Source: Clostridia bacterium (GTDB lineage Bacteria > Bacillota > Clostridia > Oscillospirales > Acutalibacteraceae). Taken from it: a DNA stretch of 40,833 nt. Position 1 is the stretch's first letter. The number at the start of each line of letters is the position of its first letter. The position numbers were made by a program, and so were the translations under genes. The DNA lies in NCBI GenBank assembly GCA_017403185.1, contig JAFQON010000023.1:1-40833 (forward strand), given 5' to 3'. Positions 6,497-15,447 of the stretch are shown here, piece by piece. The notes beneath the pieces are model-generated. The model saw only the letters and a list, made by a program, of their open reading frames with translations, had not been told where the DNA came from and searched no databases.

Positions 6497-8988
6497 CTAA
6501 AATTATAAGCCTTATACTGAGCTTTTTCACGGCTCTCAGCCTTGCGGCGGAGGGTCTGCCCTATATGTTTCAGCCCACTGTTGAGATTGATGCGGCGGTG
6601 AGCATGGGCGAGGTGTCGAGCAGGGCATCGGGTTATCTTTACGGCATTGCGCAGAGCAATGTGCCTGACTCTGCAATGACTGAAAGCGTTGATATTGCGA
6701 GTGTTTCGCAAAAGGTTATCGGCGGCCTGCAGCATCCGATAGGCGATGTTGACGATGCTGCGCCTGCACTCGGCAACTGCGATTATATCACGGTTTATCT
6801 GCAGGATTGCTTTGACACCTGGTATTACTGCAACGATGAAATATGGCAGATGCGAAAGGCGGGCACCTATGACCATATGGATTTTGTGCGCACCCGTTTT
6901 TTGCCACAGGTTGAAGAGAAGGTGAGAGAACTTTCTCAAAAAGAATATTCGGACAAGCTCGTTTACTGCATATATAACGAAGCTGATAACGGAGTTTGGT
7001 TCGGCACGATGTCAGATGACGGCACATGGCTGATGTTTGACGATGCGGCAAAGCAGCGGTTTTATGAAGCGTGGAAGGAGACCTATAATCTCGTCAAATC
7101 CATTGACCCCGATGCGAGAATCGGCGGCCCGGGCAACTGCGATTATGACAGCTATGAGATAAAGCATTTTCTTGAATACTGCAAGGCGAATAACTGCGTG
7201 CCCGATGTTATGATTTATCACGAATTGGGCGATAAATCATCTTTGTATTGGCAGGACCATGTTGATGACTACCGCAGAATTGAGAATGAACTCGGCATTG
7301 ATGAATTGCCGATAATCGTTACCGAATACGGCACGATGTATGAGTGCGGCGCACCTGCGGATATGCTGAAATATGTTGTGCAGATTGAGAATTCGGGTGT
7401 TTACGGCAACATGGCATATTGGCGCCTTGCCAACAATCTTAACGATACTGCGGCGGATAACAACAGCCCCAATTCAAATTGGTGGCTCTTCCGCTGGTAT
7501 GCGGATATGGAGGGCAGCCTGCTCAAATCAAAGATAATTGATGTTTTGCACGCTGATTTTGCCAATGTGATAAAATACGGCTTTGACCGTTTCCATTACG
7601 GCGGCTTCACGGGCATTGCATCCCTCACCGACAGCAAGGATGAGATAAATGTTATCTGCGGCGGCTGCGACTATTCGGGCAATGTGTGCTTCAAAAATCT
7701 TGATGAAACAAACCTCGGCAAAAAGGTGAATGTGCGCATAGAGTGTGTTTATTTTGAGGGTCTGAGCGGTGTTGTCACCGAGCCGTATGTTGTGCACGAA
7801 TACACCGACACCGTAACCCTCGGCAGGTTAAAGGTTAAGCTTGAAAACATCGACCCTACGGCGGTTTATCATATTGTGATTACCGAGGCAGAGGGTGATG
7901 TTGATTACAAAGAAGCTCTTCCCGTGCGCTATGAATTTGAACACGGCACGAGAAGCGGCGGGTCATATACCTACGACAGTGCATACGCCACAACGGGTGA
8001 GCTTCAGGGAATGGTCGGCGGCCTTGAAAACCTCGGCGACAGCGTAACAGTGAATTTTGAAATCCCCGAGAGCGGATACTATGACCTTTCGCTCATCTAC
8101 GGCAATTCAAATGACGGGCGCACTCCCGCTGACCGCAAGGATACCCTTGCAACAATGACCGTTGACGGCGTGAGCGAAGAAATTGCCTTCCCCAACACAA
8201 TCAAGAGCGAATACACCGATAAAATGACCTTTACCCGTTATTTTGAAGCGGGTACACATACCCTTAATCTTGCCCATAAGAGCGGCACTTTTGTTGTTGA
8301 CAGCCTGCTTGTTGTGCCTCACAGCGATGATAAGTCGATAGCCGTTCTGAAGGATTCGGACAGAACAACCTCTGCAGTAAAATCCTTCCTTGCGGTGTCG
8401 CCTGACGACGGATTTTATGAAATGAACATCGGCGTGAATGCCGATTTTGAGCTTGACGGCGCAGAATACACTGCCGAAAACGGCAATGCGCTTGTGTATC
8501 TGAGAAGGGGTCTTAATTATATTGATATCAAAACGGCAGAGGATATCGCCTGCGATATTGTGAAATCAGAAAAAACGGGCTTCACCGTAAGCGTTTCGGC
8601 AAGTGAAATGACCCTTGACGGCGCGGCTCTCAGCGGCAATTACATAGACGGAATTTCATCGCTCGGCGGCAGTGCATCGTTTAAAGTGACCGTGCCCGAA
8701 AGCGGCAGCTACCGCATGACCCTTGCATACGCAAACAACGATGAGGGCGGAGTGCACAGCTACAATGTTGACCTTATCGAGCGATATGTTACCGTTGAAG
8801 CAAACGGCAGATTGCAGACCCTCTGGTGCAGAAACACATATAGCTGGGATACCGTTAAAACCGCAACAATAAACCTTGAGCTTGCGGCAGGGGAGAATGA
8901 AATTGTTCTTTCAAATGACGGCTCGGTCAGATTCAACGGCAACGATTCACACGCTCCCCATATCTACGGCGTAACGGTCAACAGGTGA
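6493..8988 (+). CDS. Secreted clan GH-A glycoside hydrolase (GH39-like) with CBM-like modules
   Basis: An 831-residue protein with an N-terminal signal-peptide-like helix (residues about 3-20). Residues roughly 45-370 look like a TIM-barrel glycosidase: the acid/base candidate is Glu163 in CIYNEADNGVWFG and the nucleophile candidate is Glu278 in IVTEYGTMYECG, as in clan GH-A. The C-terminal half holds two beta-rich modules resembling CBM6/CBM35, around residues 475-620 (YEFEHGTRSGG...) and 690-831. Its start overlaps the FAD gene stop by ATGA. The GH43 enzyme and mutarotase downstream suggest a plant or dietary hemicellulose substrate. The family number is my best guess; GH5, GH30 or an uncharacterised clan-A family remain possible. 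Confidence 0.7.
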   Translation: MTKIISLILSFFTALSLAAEGLPYMFQPTVEIDAAVSMGEVSSRASGYLYGIAQSNVPDSAMTESVDIASVSQKVIGGLQHPIGDVDDAAPALGNCDYITVYLQDCFDTWYYCNDEIWQMRKAGTYDHMDFVRTRFLPQVEEKVRELSQKEYSDKLVYCIYNEADNGVWFGTMSDDGTWLMFDDAAKQRFYEAWKETYNLVKSIDPDARIGGPGNCDYDSYEIKHFLEYCKANNCVPDVMIYHELGDKSSLYWQDHVDDYRRIENELGIDELPIIVTEYGTMYECGAPADMLKYVVQIENSGVYGNMAYWRLANNLNDTAADNNSPNSNWWLFRWYADMEGSLLKSKIIDVLHADFANVIKYGFDRFHYGGFTGIASLTDSKDEINVICGGCDYSGNVCFKNLDETNLGKKVNVRIECVYFEGLSGVVTEPYVVHEYTDTVTLGRLKVKLENIDPTAVYHIVITEAEGDVDYKEALPVRYEFEHGTRSGGSYTYDSAYATTGELQGMVGGLENLGDSVTVNFEIPESGYYDLSLIYGNSNDGRTPADRKDTLATMTVDGVSEEIAFPNTIKSEYTDKMTFTRYFEAGTHTLNLAHKSGTFVVDSLLVVPHSDDKSIAVLKDSDRTTSAVKSFLAVSPDDGFYEMNIGVNADFELDGAEYTAENGNALVYLRRGLNYIDIKTAEDIACDIVKSEKTGFTVSVSASEMTLDGAALSGNYIDGISSLGGSASFKVTVPESGSYRMTLAYANNDEGGVHSYNVDLIERYVTVEANGRLQTLWCRNTYSWDTVKTATINLELAAGENEIVLSNDGSVRFNGNDSHAPHIYGVTVNR

Positions 8989-8992
8989 TATT

Positions 8993-9688
8993 ATGACAGA
9001 GGAATATATCCGCAGCCGCCTTTTTGAGCTGCAGGACGAAGGCTACAGGGATTTTCATTCAAGGCTTATGCCGACTGTTAAAAAGGAGCTTATAATCGGT
9101 GTGCGTACACCCGACTTGCGAAGGCTTGCAAAGGAGATTTCAAAAACGGAGCACTGCACCGAATTCCTGAAAATCCTGCCCCATAAATACTATGAGGAGA
9201 ATAATCTTCATGCCTTCCTTATCGAAGAAATAAAGGATTACAACGCTTGTATTTGTGAAATAAATCGTTTTTTACCCTTCGTTGATAACTGGGCAACCTG
9301 CGATATGCTGCGCCCGAAGATATTCAAAAAGCATCTGCCCGAATTGGTTGAAGAAATCAAAAAATGGCTGGAATCCGAGGATGTTTATGCAGTTCGTTTC
9401 GGCATTGAGATGCTGATGTGTTATTACCTTGATGAAGCGTTCAGCCCCGAATATCCCGAACGGATTTCACAAATCAGGAGCGATGAATACTACATAAAAA
9501 TGATGCTTGCATGGTATTTTGCAACGGCACTTGCAAAGCGGTATGACGAGGTGATACCTTACCTTGAAAATAACCGCCTTGATGCCGATACCCATAACAA
9601 AACAATCCGCAAGGCGGTTGAAAGCTTTCGCATAACCAATGAGCAAAAGGCGTATCTTCGCACATTGAAAAGGAGAGAATTACAATGA
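8993..9688 (+). CDS. AlkD-like DNA alkylation repair protein
   Basis: A 231-residue all-helical HEAT-like repeat protein of the DNA alkylation repair (AlkD) family, whose members remove alkylated bases from DNA. The diagnostic segments are VRTPDLRRLAKEI near the N-terminus, the helix with FLPFVDNWATCDML, then AVRFGIEMLMCYYL and the C-terminal NKTIRKAVESFRI. It begins four bases after the glycosidase stop, and its own stop overlaps the GH43 start by ATGA. A repair enzyme between two carbohydrate enzymes is odd. The family is quite sure; the biological link is not. Confidence 0.88.
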   Translation: MTEEYIRSRLFELQDEGYRDFHSRLMPTVKKELIIGVRTPDLRRLAKEISKTEHCTEFLKILPHKYYEENNLHAFLIEEIKDYNACICEINRFLPFVDNWATCDMLRPKIFKKHLPELVEEIKKWLESEDVYAVRFGIEMLMCYYLDEAFSPEYPERISQIRSDEYYIKMMLAWYFATALAKRYDEVIPYLENNRLDADTHNKTIRKAVESFRITNEQKAYLRTLKRRELQ

Positions 9689-10722
9689 AAAGAGTGATAT
9701 CTTTTATTCTTGCTGCTCTGCTACTGATCGGAGGTGCTTGTGTGAGCGCAAACGCACAGGGTGAATACCCCTTCAAAACAACCGACGGGCTTGTGCGTGA
9801 CCCGTATGTGCTCGTTTATGAAGGCAAGTATTATCTTTACGGCACCTGCCTTTCAAACGGCAAGGGCTACGGCTGCGTTGTGAGCGAGGATCTTGAGAAT
9901 TGGTCATATCCCGTGCAGGTCTATACCCCCGCCGAGGGCTCTGACGAAATTGCCGATTTCTGGGCGCCCGAGTGCCATTATTATAACGGCTCATTTTATC
10001 TTTTTGCCACCTACCGCTCGCAGGCAAGCGGCAAAAGGGGAACGGCGATTTATAAAAGCTCTTCGCCCCTCGGACCGTTTGAGATGATAACCGACGGTCA
10101 CATAACGCCGAAGGCGATTGACTGCATTGACGGCACTCTTTATATTGACGGCAGCGGTCAGCCGTGGATGGTCTATGTTAACGAATGGACTTCAAGCCCC
10201 GATGAGGTGGGCGAAATGGCTGCGGCAAGGCTCAGCGAGGATTTGAGCCGATTTATCAGCGAGCCCATTGTGCTTTTCAGAGCGAGAAATCATATCTGGA
10301 CTACGGGCAAAGTTACCGACGGCCCATGCCTTTACCGCACAAAGAACGGCAGGCTTATCATGCTGTGGTCAAACATTTCAAAATCGGGCGGCTATGCGGT
10401 CGGCATGGCGGTTTCAGATAACGGCGAGATAGACGGCAACTGGATTCATTACCCCGAGGCTTTTTATGAAAGAGGCAGCTTTTTTGAGTATGACGGCGGT
10501 CATCCCATGCTGTTTTATACCCTTGACGGCAGGCTGACAATGGCAATCCATTCGCCCAACGGGGCAACAGACGGCGTGGTTGAAACGGCGACCTTCCTGC
10601 CAATTAAGGATACGGGCGATTTAATTGAAATCGAAGGGAAATACACCTTCGGCGATGCTTTTTACAGAGCATTTTTTGAGGTGTATTACAATATAATCAA
10701 GCTTTGGTATAAGATTTTTTAA
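9685..10722 (+). CDS. Secreted GH43-like glycoside hydrolase with C-terminal amphipathic tail
   Basis: A 345-residue protein with a signal peptide (residues 1-24, cleavage after SANA). The five-bladed propeller signs are the catalytic base region LVRDPYVLVYEGKYYLYGT, then FWAPECHYYNGSFYLFATYR and the acid region VTDGPCLYRTKNGRLIMLWS. Many GH43 enzymes have Glu before GP; here it is Asp, seen in some subfamilies. Activity would be on arabinofuranosyl or xylosyl side groups. The last 26 residues, after KYTFGDAF, are aromatic and amphipathic (FYRAFFEVYYNIIKLWYKIF) and do not belong to the GH43 fold. Similar tails end the esterase at 18443 and the protease at 20475. Confidence 0.85.
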   Translation: MKRVISFILAALLLIGGACVSANAQGEYPFKTTDGLVRDPYVLVYEGKYYLYGTCLSNGKGYGCVVSEDLENWSYPVQVYTPAEGSDEIADFWAPECHYYNGSFYLFATYRSQASGKRGTAIYKSSSPLGPFEMITDGHITPKAIDCIDGTLYIDGSGQPWMVYVNEWTSSPDEVGEMAAARLSEDLSRFISEPIVLFRARNHIWTTGKVTDGPCLYRTKNGRLIMLWSNISKSGGYAVGMAVSDNGEIDGNWIHYPEAFYERGSFFEYDGGHPMLFYTLDGRLTMAIHSPNGATDGVVETATFLPIKDTGDLIEIEGKYTFGDAFYRAFFEVYYNIIKLWYKIF

Positions 10723-10733
10723 GGAGAATTAAT

Positions 10734-11576
10734 ATGTATTACAAAATTGAAAATGAATTTTTAACCTGCGAAATCGACGATATGGGTGCTCAGCTTCATT
10801 CGCTTGTGCTCAAAGAAAACGGCAAGGAATATATCTGGCAGGGCAACCCCGATATATGGTACGGTCAGGCACCCGTGCTTTTCCCCGTTATCGGTCAGCT
10901 TATCGGCGATAAATTCCGCTACAACGGCATTGAATACACAATGCCCAAGCACGGTCTTGCAAGAAAGCTGCTTTTCAATGTTAAGCAGTGCGAAGGCGCA
11001 AAGGCGGTGTTCAGCCTTGAAAGCGATGAAAACACGCTCAGAAGCTACCCGTTTGAGTTTGAATATCTTGTAACATTTGAGCTTAAAGATAAAGCGCTCG
11101 TCAACACAATGACGGTTATCAATAAAACAAAGGGTGAAATGTATTTTTCGGTTGGTGCGCACCCCGCATTCAACTGCAAGGTGGGCGATGTCATTGAGTT
11201 TGAGCAGCCCGAAACCCTCTCAACCGAGCGTATTGACAAGGAAAATCTTATCATTGATGAAAAATTCCCCCTTATCGAAAATTCAAGGGAAATTGAAATC
11301 ACAAAAGAGATTTTTGAGCCCGATGCACTCATTCTCTCTGATATCAAATCAAAGAAGCTCCGCATAACGGGTGATTATGAAATCGAATTCACCTTCGGCG
11401 ACTGCCCCTTCCTCGGCATCTGGGCAAAGCCGGGCGCACCCTATGTGTGCATTGAGCCGTGGTACGGCGTGAATGACGGCAGAGAAGTTAAAGCCGATAT
11501 TTCGGAAAAGAGAGGAATTCAGCACCTCAACGAGGGCGAAAGCTTTGAGTTTGCCTGGATTGCAGAGGTTAAATAA
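10734..11576 (+). CDS. Aldose 1-epimerase family protein (galactose mutarotase-like)
   Basis: A 280-residue mutarotase-like protein (LacX-type subgroup) that would interconvert anomers of hexoses or related sugars. Seen motifs: GAQLHSLVLKENGKEYIWQG at the N-terminus, a His in YTMPKHGLARK, a His in VGAHPAFNC and a C-terminal CIEPWYGVNDG. AAGGAG lies directly upstream with good spacing, 11 bases after the GH43 gene. It is the last gene of the operon begun at 5132 and is followed by a strong terminator. It has no signal peptide, so it acts in the cytoplasm on imported sugar. Confidence 0.9.
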   Translation: MYYKIENEFLTCEIDDMGAQLHSLVLKENGKEYIWQGNPDIWYGQAPVLFPVIGQLIGDKFRYNGIEYTMPKHGLARKLLFNVKQCEGAKAVFSLESDENTLRSYPFEFEYLVTFELKDKALVNTMTVINKTKGEMYFSVGAHPAFNCKVGDVIEFEQPETLSTERIDKENLIIDEKFPLIENSREIEITKEIFEPDALILSDIKSKKLRITGDYEIEFTFGDCPFLGIWAKPGAPYVCIEPWYGVNDGREVKADISEKRGIQHLNEGESFEFAWIAEVK

Positions 11577-11581
11577 TAAAC

Positions 11582-11622
11582 AAAAATCCCGTTGACCTAA
11601 AAGTCAACGGGAAATTTTTTTG
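11582..11622. terminator. Bidirectional terminator between convergent genes
   Basis: A nine-base-pair perfect stem CCCGTTGAC (11588-11596) / GTCAACGGG (11603-11611) is flanked by AAAAA on the left and a run of eight T on the right. It can end both the mutarotase operon and the metH operon. Confidence 0.9.
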
Positions 11623-11629
11623 CCTTTAT

Positions 11630-13978
11630 TCAATTAAAAACCGTCTCTGCGTATCTGACTGCCGCCATGGCATCGGTGCCGTAGCTGTCTGCGCCTATCA
11701 TTTCGGCATATTCCGCCGTCATAACCGCTCCGCCGACCATTACCCTGCATTCGGGTGCCGCCTTTCGCAGAAGCTTGATTGTTTCTTCCATTGCGGGTAC
11801 GGTAGTGGTCATAAGTGCGCTTAAGCCCGCAAGGCGGATGTTTTCTTTTATAACCGTGTCAACGATTTTTTGCGGCTCAACATCCTTGCCGAGGTCAAAA
11901 ACATCATATCCGTAATTCTCCAGAAGAACTTTAACAATGTTTTTGCCGATATCGTGGATATCGCCCTTGACCGTTGCGATAACGATTTTGCCCTTCTTGC
12001 TTTCACCTGCGGGGATTGCCGCCTTGATTGCATCAAACGCTTCCTTTGCCGCCTGAGCGCTCATGAGAAGCTGAGGCAGATACACCTTCTTTTCTTCAAA
12101 GCCCTTGCCCACGGTGTTGAGGGCGGGGATAATCATTGTGTCGATAATCTCAAGCGGCGAAGCTGTTTTGAGCATTTCAGCCGCCGCCATGCCTGCCTGC
12201 TCCTTAAGACCGCTTATGATGCAGCCGTCAAGGCTCTTATCATTTTTTGCGGCGGATGCGCTTTCGGCAGGTGAAAGTGCCGATGCAAATTCAATGTAGT
12301 CCGTGCAGTTTTCATCCTTGCCCGTGAGTGCCGTGAAGCAGTGCCACGCCTTCATCATCTCAACCGAGAAGGGGTTGATTATAGCGCAGTCAAGCCCGTT
12401 TTGCATCGCCATGGTGTAAAAAACGGCGTTAACATCGGGTCTTGACGGCAGACCGAATGAAATGTTTGAAACGCCGAGGCTTGTTATGATGCCCATGCCG
12501 TGAAGTATTTTAACCGCTTCAAGCGTAACATTTGCGCTGTTGCCGTCGCTTGAAACAGCCATTGCAAGCGGGTCAACAATAATATCGTTTTCGCCTATGC
12601 CGTATTCGGCGGCACGGGCAATTATTTTTTTTGCAATCTCAACTCTGCCCTCTGCGGTGTCGGGGATTCCGCCTTCGTCAAGAGTAACGGCAATCACAAC
12701 GCCGCCGTATTTTTTAATCAGCGGAAATACCGCCTTCATGCTGTCTTCCTTGCCGCTTACGGAATTCACAAGGGGCTTGCCGTTATAAATGCGCATTGCC
12801 CTTTCCATTGCCACGGGGTCAACGGTGTCAATCTGCAGCGGCAAATCAATAACGCCCTGAAGAGCTTTTATAACGCTCACCATCATCTCAGGCTCGTCAA
12901 TTTCAGGCAGACCTACATTCACATCAAGCACCGAAACGCCCTTTTTATTCTGCGCAAGTCCCTCGCTCAGAATGTAGTTTATATCGTTTTTGCGAAGCGC
13001 CTCTTTAAAGAGCTTTTTGCCCGTGGGGTTGATTCTTTCGCCGATTATCACGGGCTTTTCGCCGATTTTAACGGCGTGTGTGTAGGATGAAATGACGGTG
13101 TTATTCTTCTTTTCGGGAAGAATAAACGGCAGATTTTTTGTTTTTTCAACCGTTTTTGCAATATGCAGAGGGGTTGTGCCGCAGCAGCCGCCGATGATTG
13201 TTGCGCCCGCCTTTACGATTTCACACATTATATCCGAAAATTCAGCCGCATCAACATCAAAAACGGTCTTTCCGTTTTCGCTTCGGGGCAGGCCTGCATT
13301 GGGGTTGACGATTACGGGCACGCTTGCGTTTTTCACAAATTCGGGCACGATTTCAAGCATCTGCCCGGGGCCGAGTGAGCAGTTTATGCCGAGCGCATCA
13401 ACGCCCAGACCTTCAAGCATCGCAATCATTGAGGCAGGGTCAGCACCCGTCATAAGCTTCTTTGTTTCGTCATAAACGCAGGTGATGAAAACGGGCAAAT
13501 CGCAGCTTTCCTTTGCGGCAAGCACAGCCGCCTTGGCTTCAAGGCTGTCATTCATGGTTTCAATCAGCACAAGGTCCGCACCTGCAGCAGCACCGATTTT
13601 AATTGTTTCTGAGAAAATCGACACCGCTTCTTCAAAATTCAGATCGCCGAGCGGCTCAAGCATTTTGCCCGTGGGGCCGATATCAAGCGCAACAAAGGCA
13701 TCATATCCGCTGCAGGCGGTTTTTGCATTTTTTATTGCGGCTGTGACGATTTCTTCAAGATTTATAAATTTGAGCCTGTTTGCACCAAAGGTGCAGGAGG
13801 TTATAATCTGTGCACCCGCTTCAAGGTAGAGGCGGTGCATCTCAACTATCTTTTCGGGGCGTGTGATATTCCACATCTCGGGGTATTCGCCCGCTTTCAG
13901 CCCCCACGACTGCAGGAGCGTGCCTGCGCCGCCGTCACAATATGTTATTGAAGATTTGATTTTTTCAAGAATGTTCAT
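11630..13978 (-). CDS. metH: Cobalamin-dependent methionine synthase, catalytic part
   Basis: A 782-residue methionine synthase, transferring methyl from methyl-tetrahydrofolate through cobalamin to homocysteine. Order of domains: homocysteine S-methyltransferase with zinc ligands (GINCSLGP and IIGGCCGTTP), pterin-binding domain (IIGERINPTGKKLFKEAL), cap helices, and B12 domain with the cobalamin His motif VKGDIHDIGKNIVKVLLEN. It ends after the B12 domain; the reactivation domain is absent and encoded separately just upstream. ATG 13978 is chosen because AGGTGATT precedes it; the longer frame adds 20 residues inside the upstream gene. It is cytoplasmic. No S-box or cobalamin riboswitch was visible upstream. 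Confidence 0.95.
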   Translation of the reverse strand: MNILEKIKSSITYCDGGAGTLLQSWGLKAGEYPEMWNITRPEKIVEMHRLYLEAGAQIITSCTFGANRLKFINLEEIVTAAIKNAKTACSGYDAFVALDIGPTGKMLEPLGDLNFEEAVSIFSETIKIGAAAGADLVLIETMNDSLEAKAAVLAAKESCDLPVFITCVYDETKKLMTGADPASMIAMLEGLGVDALGINCSLGPGQMLEIVPEFVKNASVPVIVNPNAGLPRSENGKTVFDVDAAEFSDIMCEIVKAGATIIGGCCGTTPLHIAKTVEKTKNLPFILPEKKNNTVISSYTHAVKIGEKPVIIGERINPTGKKLFKEALRKNDINYILSEGLAQNKKGVSVLDVNVGLPEIDEPEMMVSVIKALQGVIDLPLQIDTVDPVAMERAMRIYNGKPLVNSVSGKEDSMKAVFPLIKKYGGVVIAVTLDEGGIPDTAEGRVEIAKKIIARAAEYGIGENDIIVDPLAMAVSSDGNSANVTLEAVKILHGMGIITSLGVSNISFGLPSRPDVNAVFYTMAMQNGLDCAIINPFSVEMMKAWHCFTALTGKDENCTDYIEFASALSPAESASAAKNDKSLDGCIISGLKEQAGMAAAEMLKTASPLEIIDTMIIPALNTVGKGFEEKKVYLPQLLMSAQAAKEAFDAIKAAIPAGESKKGKIVIATVKGDIHDIGKNIVKVLLENYGYDVFDLGKDVEPQKIVDTVIKENIRLAGLSALMTTTVPAMEETIKLLRKAAPECRVMVGGAVMTAEYAEMIGADSYGTDAMAAVRYAETVFN

Positions 13979-13983
13979 GTTAA

Positions 13984-14634
13984 TCACCTGTAGGGGCAGT
14001 CGGTTTTTTTGCAAATCATGCAGCCCGGGCCCGTGCATTTATTCTTTTCTTTGCCGATGCCGATTATCGCCGTAACGGATTTTACGGGCACCATCATCAG
14101 GCTGTCGGTAAGGCTCATTCCTATGTTTTTCTTTGTCTGCAGGAATTCGACAATATTCCTCTGGCATTCAAGCGGCAAATCGCCGTAGCCGGGGCTGAAT
14201 CGGGGGCGCAGATACTCTGCATTTTCAAACGATGAATTCAGCTTATCGCAGAATGCTTCAATCGCCGCCGAGCCCACGCAATCCGTAACAACGCCTTTGA
14301 GCGGAGAAATAACCGAATTGCGTTCAATCAGCCTGTGTGCATCAATCCCTGTTGTTGCCGCCATAATATACGCATAATCGCAGCCTGCAAGGTTCTTTTC
14401 AAGCGATTTGCTGTTGACCTTCATAAAGCCGAGGTCAACTCCGTTTTTGATTTTTACGGGCACCTTCTCACAGCAGGCGATGAAGCTTGCGCAATTCCTG
14501 AATTCCTCGGCGCAGTCACACATAAGCGCATCTGCGGCTTCATCGGGCTTTACGGAATAATAGCCGAGATAAACGGCAACCTCTTTGGGGTCAATGTTTA
14601 TTTCGGCTGCTTGTAATTTTATAATCTGTGTCAT
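13984..14634 (-). CDS. MetH reactivation-domain protein (separate gene)
   Basis: A 216-residue homologue of the AdoMet-binding activation domain of methionine synthase, which remethylates oxidised cobalamin with S-adenosylmethionine and a reductant. The AdoMet motif is seen as LRPRFSPGYGDLPLE, equivalent to RxxPGY of MetH. The catalytic part starts five bases after its stop, so together they replace the four-domain enzyme. The C-terminus carries CTGPGCMICKKTDCPYR, a four-Cys cluster that could bind zinc or an iron-sulphur cluster and is unusual for the domain in one-piece MetH. Separate activation proteins are known in Clostridia and Thermotoga. Confidence 0.9.
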   Translation of the reverse strand: MTQIIKLQAAEINIDPKEVAVYLGYYSVKPDEAADALMCDCAEEFRNCASFIACCEKVPVKIKNGVDLGFMKVNSKSLEKNLAGCDYAYIMAATTGIDAHRLIERNSVISPLKGVVTDCVGSAAIEAFCDKLNSSFENAEYLRPRFSPGYGDLPLECQRNIVEFLQTKKNIGMSLTDSLMMVPVKSVTAIIGIGKEKNKCTGPGCMICKKTDCPYR

Positions 14635-14637
14635 AAA

Positions 14638-15180
14638 TTATGCCTTTTTCTTAAATATAAACAGCTTGCTGAAAATATAATTGAGAATAACCACCACAAC
14701 GCCCACGATGAGCTTTGAAATAAGCTCGGGAATGGTGAGCAGGGTAACAAAAACAAACATCATTGCGGTTTCGATAACAAACGAGAAAAGCCTTGCGCCG
14801 ATGAATGCAACAAATTCCTTGCCCGCAACGGCAGGCTTCCAGCTTTTTGAGTTGAAAACCCAGAGCTTGTTTGTGACAAAGGCAAAAATAACGGTGATAA
14901 CCCATGCAATGCAGTTTGCGTCAAGGTATGCCGCATCGCCGTCAAATAATTTTTGCAAAAATGAGCCGTCGGGCAGAATGTTGTGAGAAACGCCCTCCCA
15001 GCCGATTGATAAAAACAGCTCATGGAATATCCAGAAAACAACAAAGTTGAGCACGGTTGCAAGCACACCGAAAAAGATGTATACCACAATTTCCTTTGTG
15101 AAAAATTTGTCAATGAGCTTGCCGATGAAGCTCTCTTTTTTGAAAAGCTTAAAAAGCAGTTCCCTTATTTTTTCAATCAT
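14638..15180 (-). CDS. GtrA-like membrane protein
   Basis: A 180-residue protein with four predicted membrane helices, for example IVVYIFFGVLATVLNFVVFW and WVITVIFAFVTNKLWVF. The FFGVLATVLNF and FVTNKLWVFNS motifs are typical of GtrA/DPMS-like flippases, which help move polyprenyl-linked sugars or modify surface glycans. CGGAG lies upstream of ATG 15180. The next gene, the MetH activation protein, starts three bases after its stop, so it probably shares the transcript although no functional link is known. Confidence 0.88.
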   Translation of the reverse strand: MIEKIRELLFKLFKKESFIGKLIDKFFTKEIVVYIFFGVLATVLNFVVFWIFHELFLSIGWEGVSHNILPDGSFLQKLFDGDAAYLDANCIAWVITVIFAFVTNKLWVFNSKSWKPAVAGKEFVAFIGARLFSFVIETAMMFVFVTLLTIPELISKLIVGVVVVILNYIFSKLFIFKKKA

Positions 15181-15220
15181 AATTTTAACTCCGAAAAAAA
15201 TTATATACTTTGATTATGAA

Positions 15221-15336
15221 AAAATGAATAGTGAATAATGAAAAGTGAAAAATTTCGGAAGGGCTCTGCCCTTGCCCGATTATAATAAGCGTCGCAGACC
15301 CTTAATTATTCATTATTCATTTTTCACTATTCACTT
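15221..15336 (+). repeat. Palindromic intergenic repeat, family 1, copy A (inverted orientation)
   Basis: About 115 bases with terminal inverted repeats made of GTGAATAATGAAAAGTG-like units. The core, read on the minus strand, begins AATTAAGGGTCTGCGACGC and continues through a hairpin AAGGGC-AGA-GCCCTT. The same core occurs at 20137-20255 and 26631-26744 in the opposite orientation. No protein is encoded. It resembles a MITE. Confidence 0.85.
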
Positions 15337-15403
15337 GTTTTACCCTCGTTAACCAAAGTGTAATATTATTTTAAAACAAAATAACAATAAAGTCAATAAA
15401 CCC

Positions 15404-15431
15404 TTGCATTTTTAATACTTTATGATAAAAT
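15404..15431 (+). promoter_or_regulatory. Candidate promoter of the DUF1624-like gene
   Basis: TTGCAT (15404-15409) and TAAAAT (15426-15431) are 16 bases apart. The ribosome binding site AGGTGA follows immediately and the start codon is at 15448, so the untranslated leader would be very short. Confidence 0.35.
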
Positions 15432-15447
15432 AATATGAGGTGAATTT

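Noticed and set aside
11870-12274. Plus-strand ORF opposite the metH B12 domain
   Set aside because: Shadow of metH, which has continuous domain motifs on the other strand.
13979-15230. SAM or cobalamin riboswitch ahead of the metH operon
   Set aside because: The upstream stretch before the GtrA gene is short, AT-rich and leads into repeat A; no S-box or B12-box sequence was found.
15221-15336. Insertion sequence
   Set aside because: Only about 115 bases and no ORF; a MITE-like repeat, not an autonomous element.
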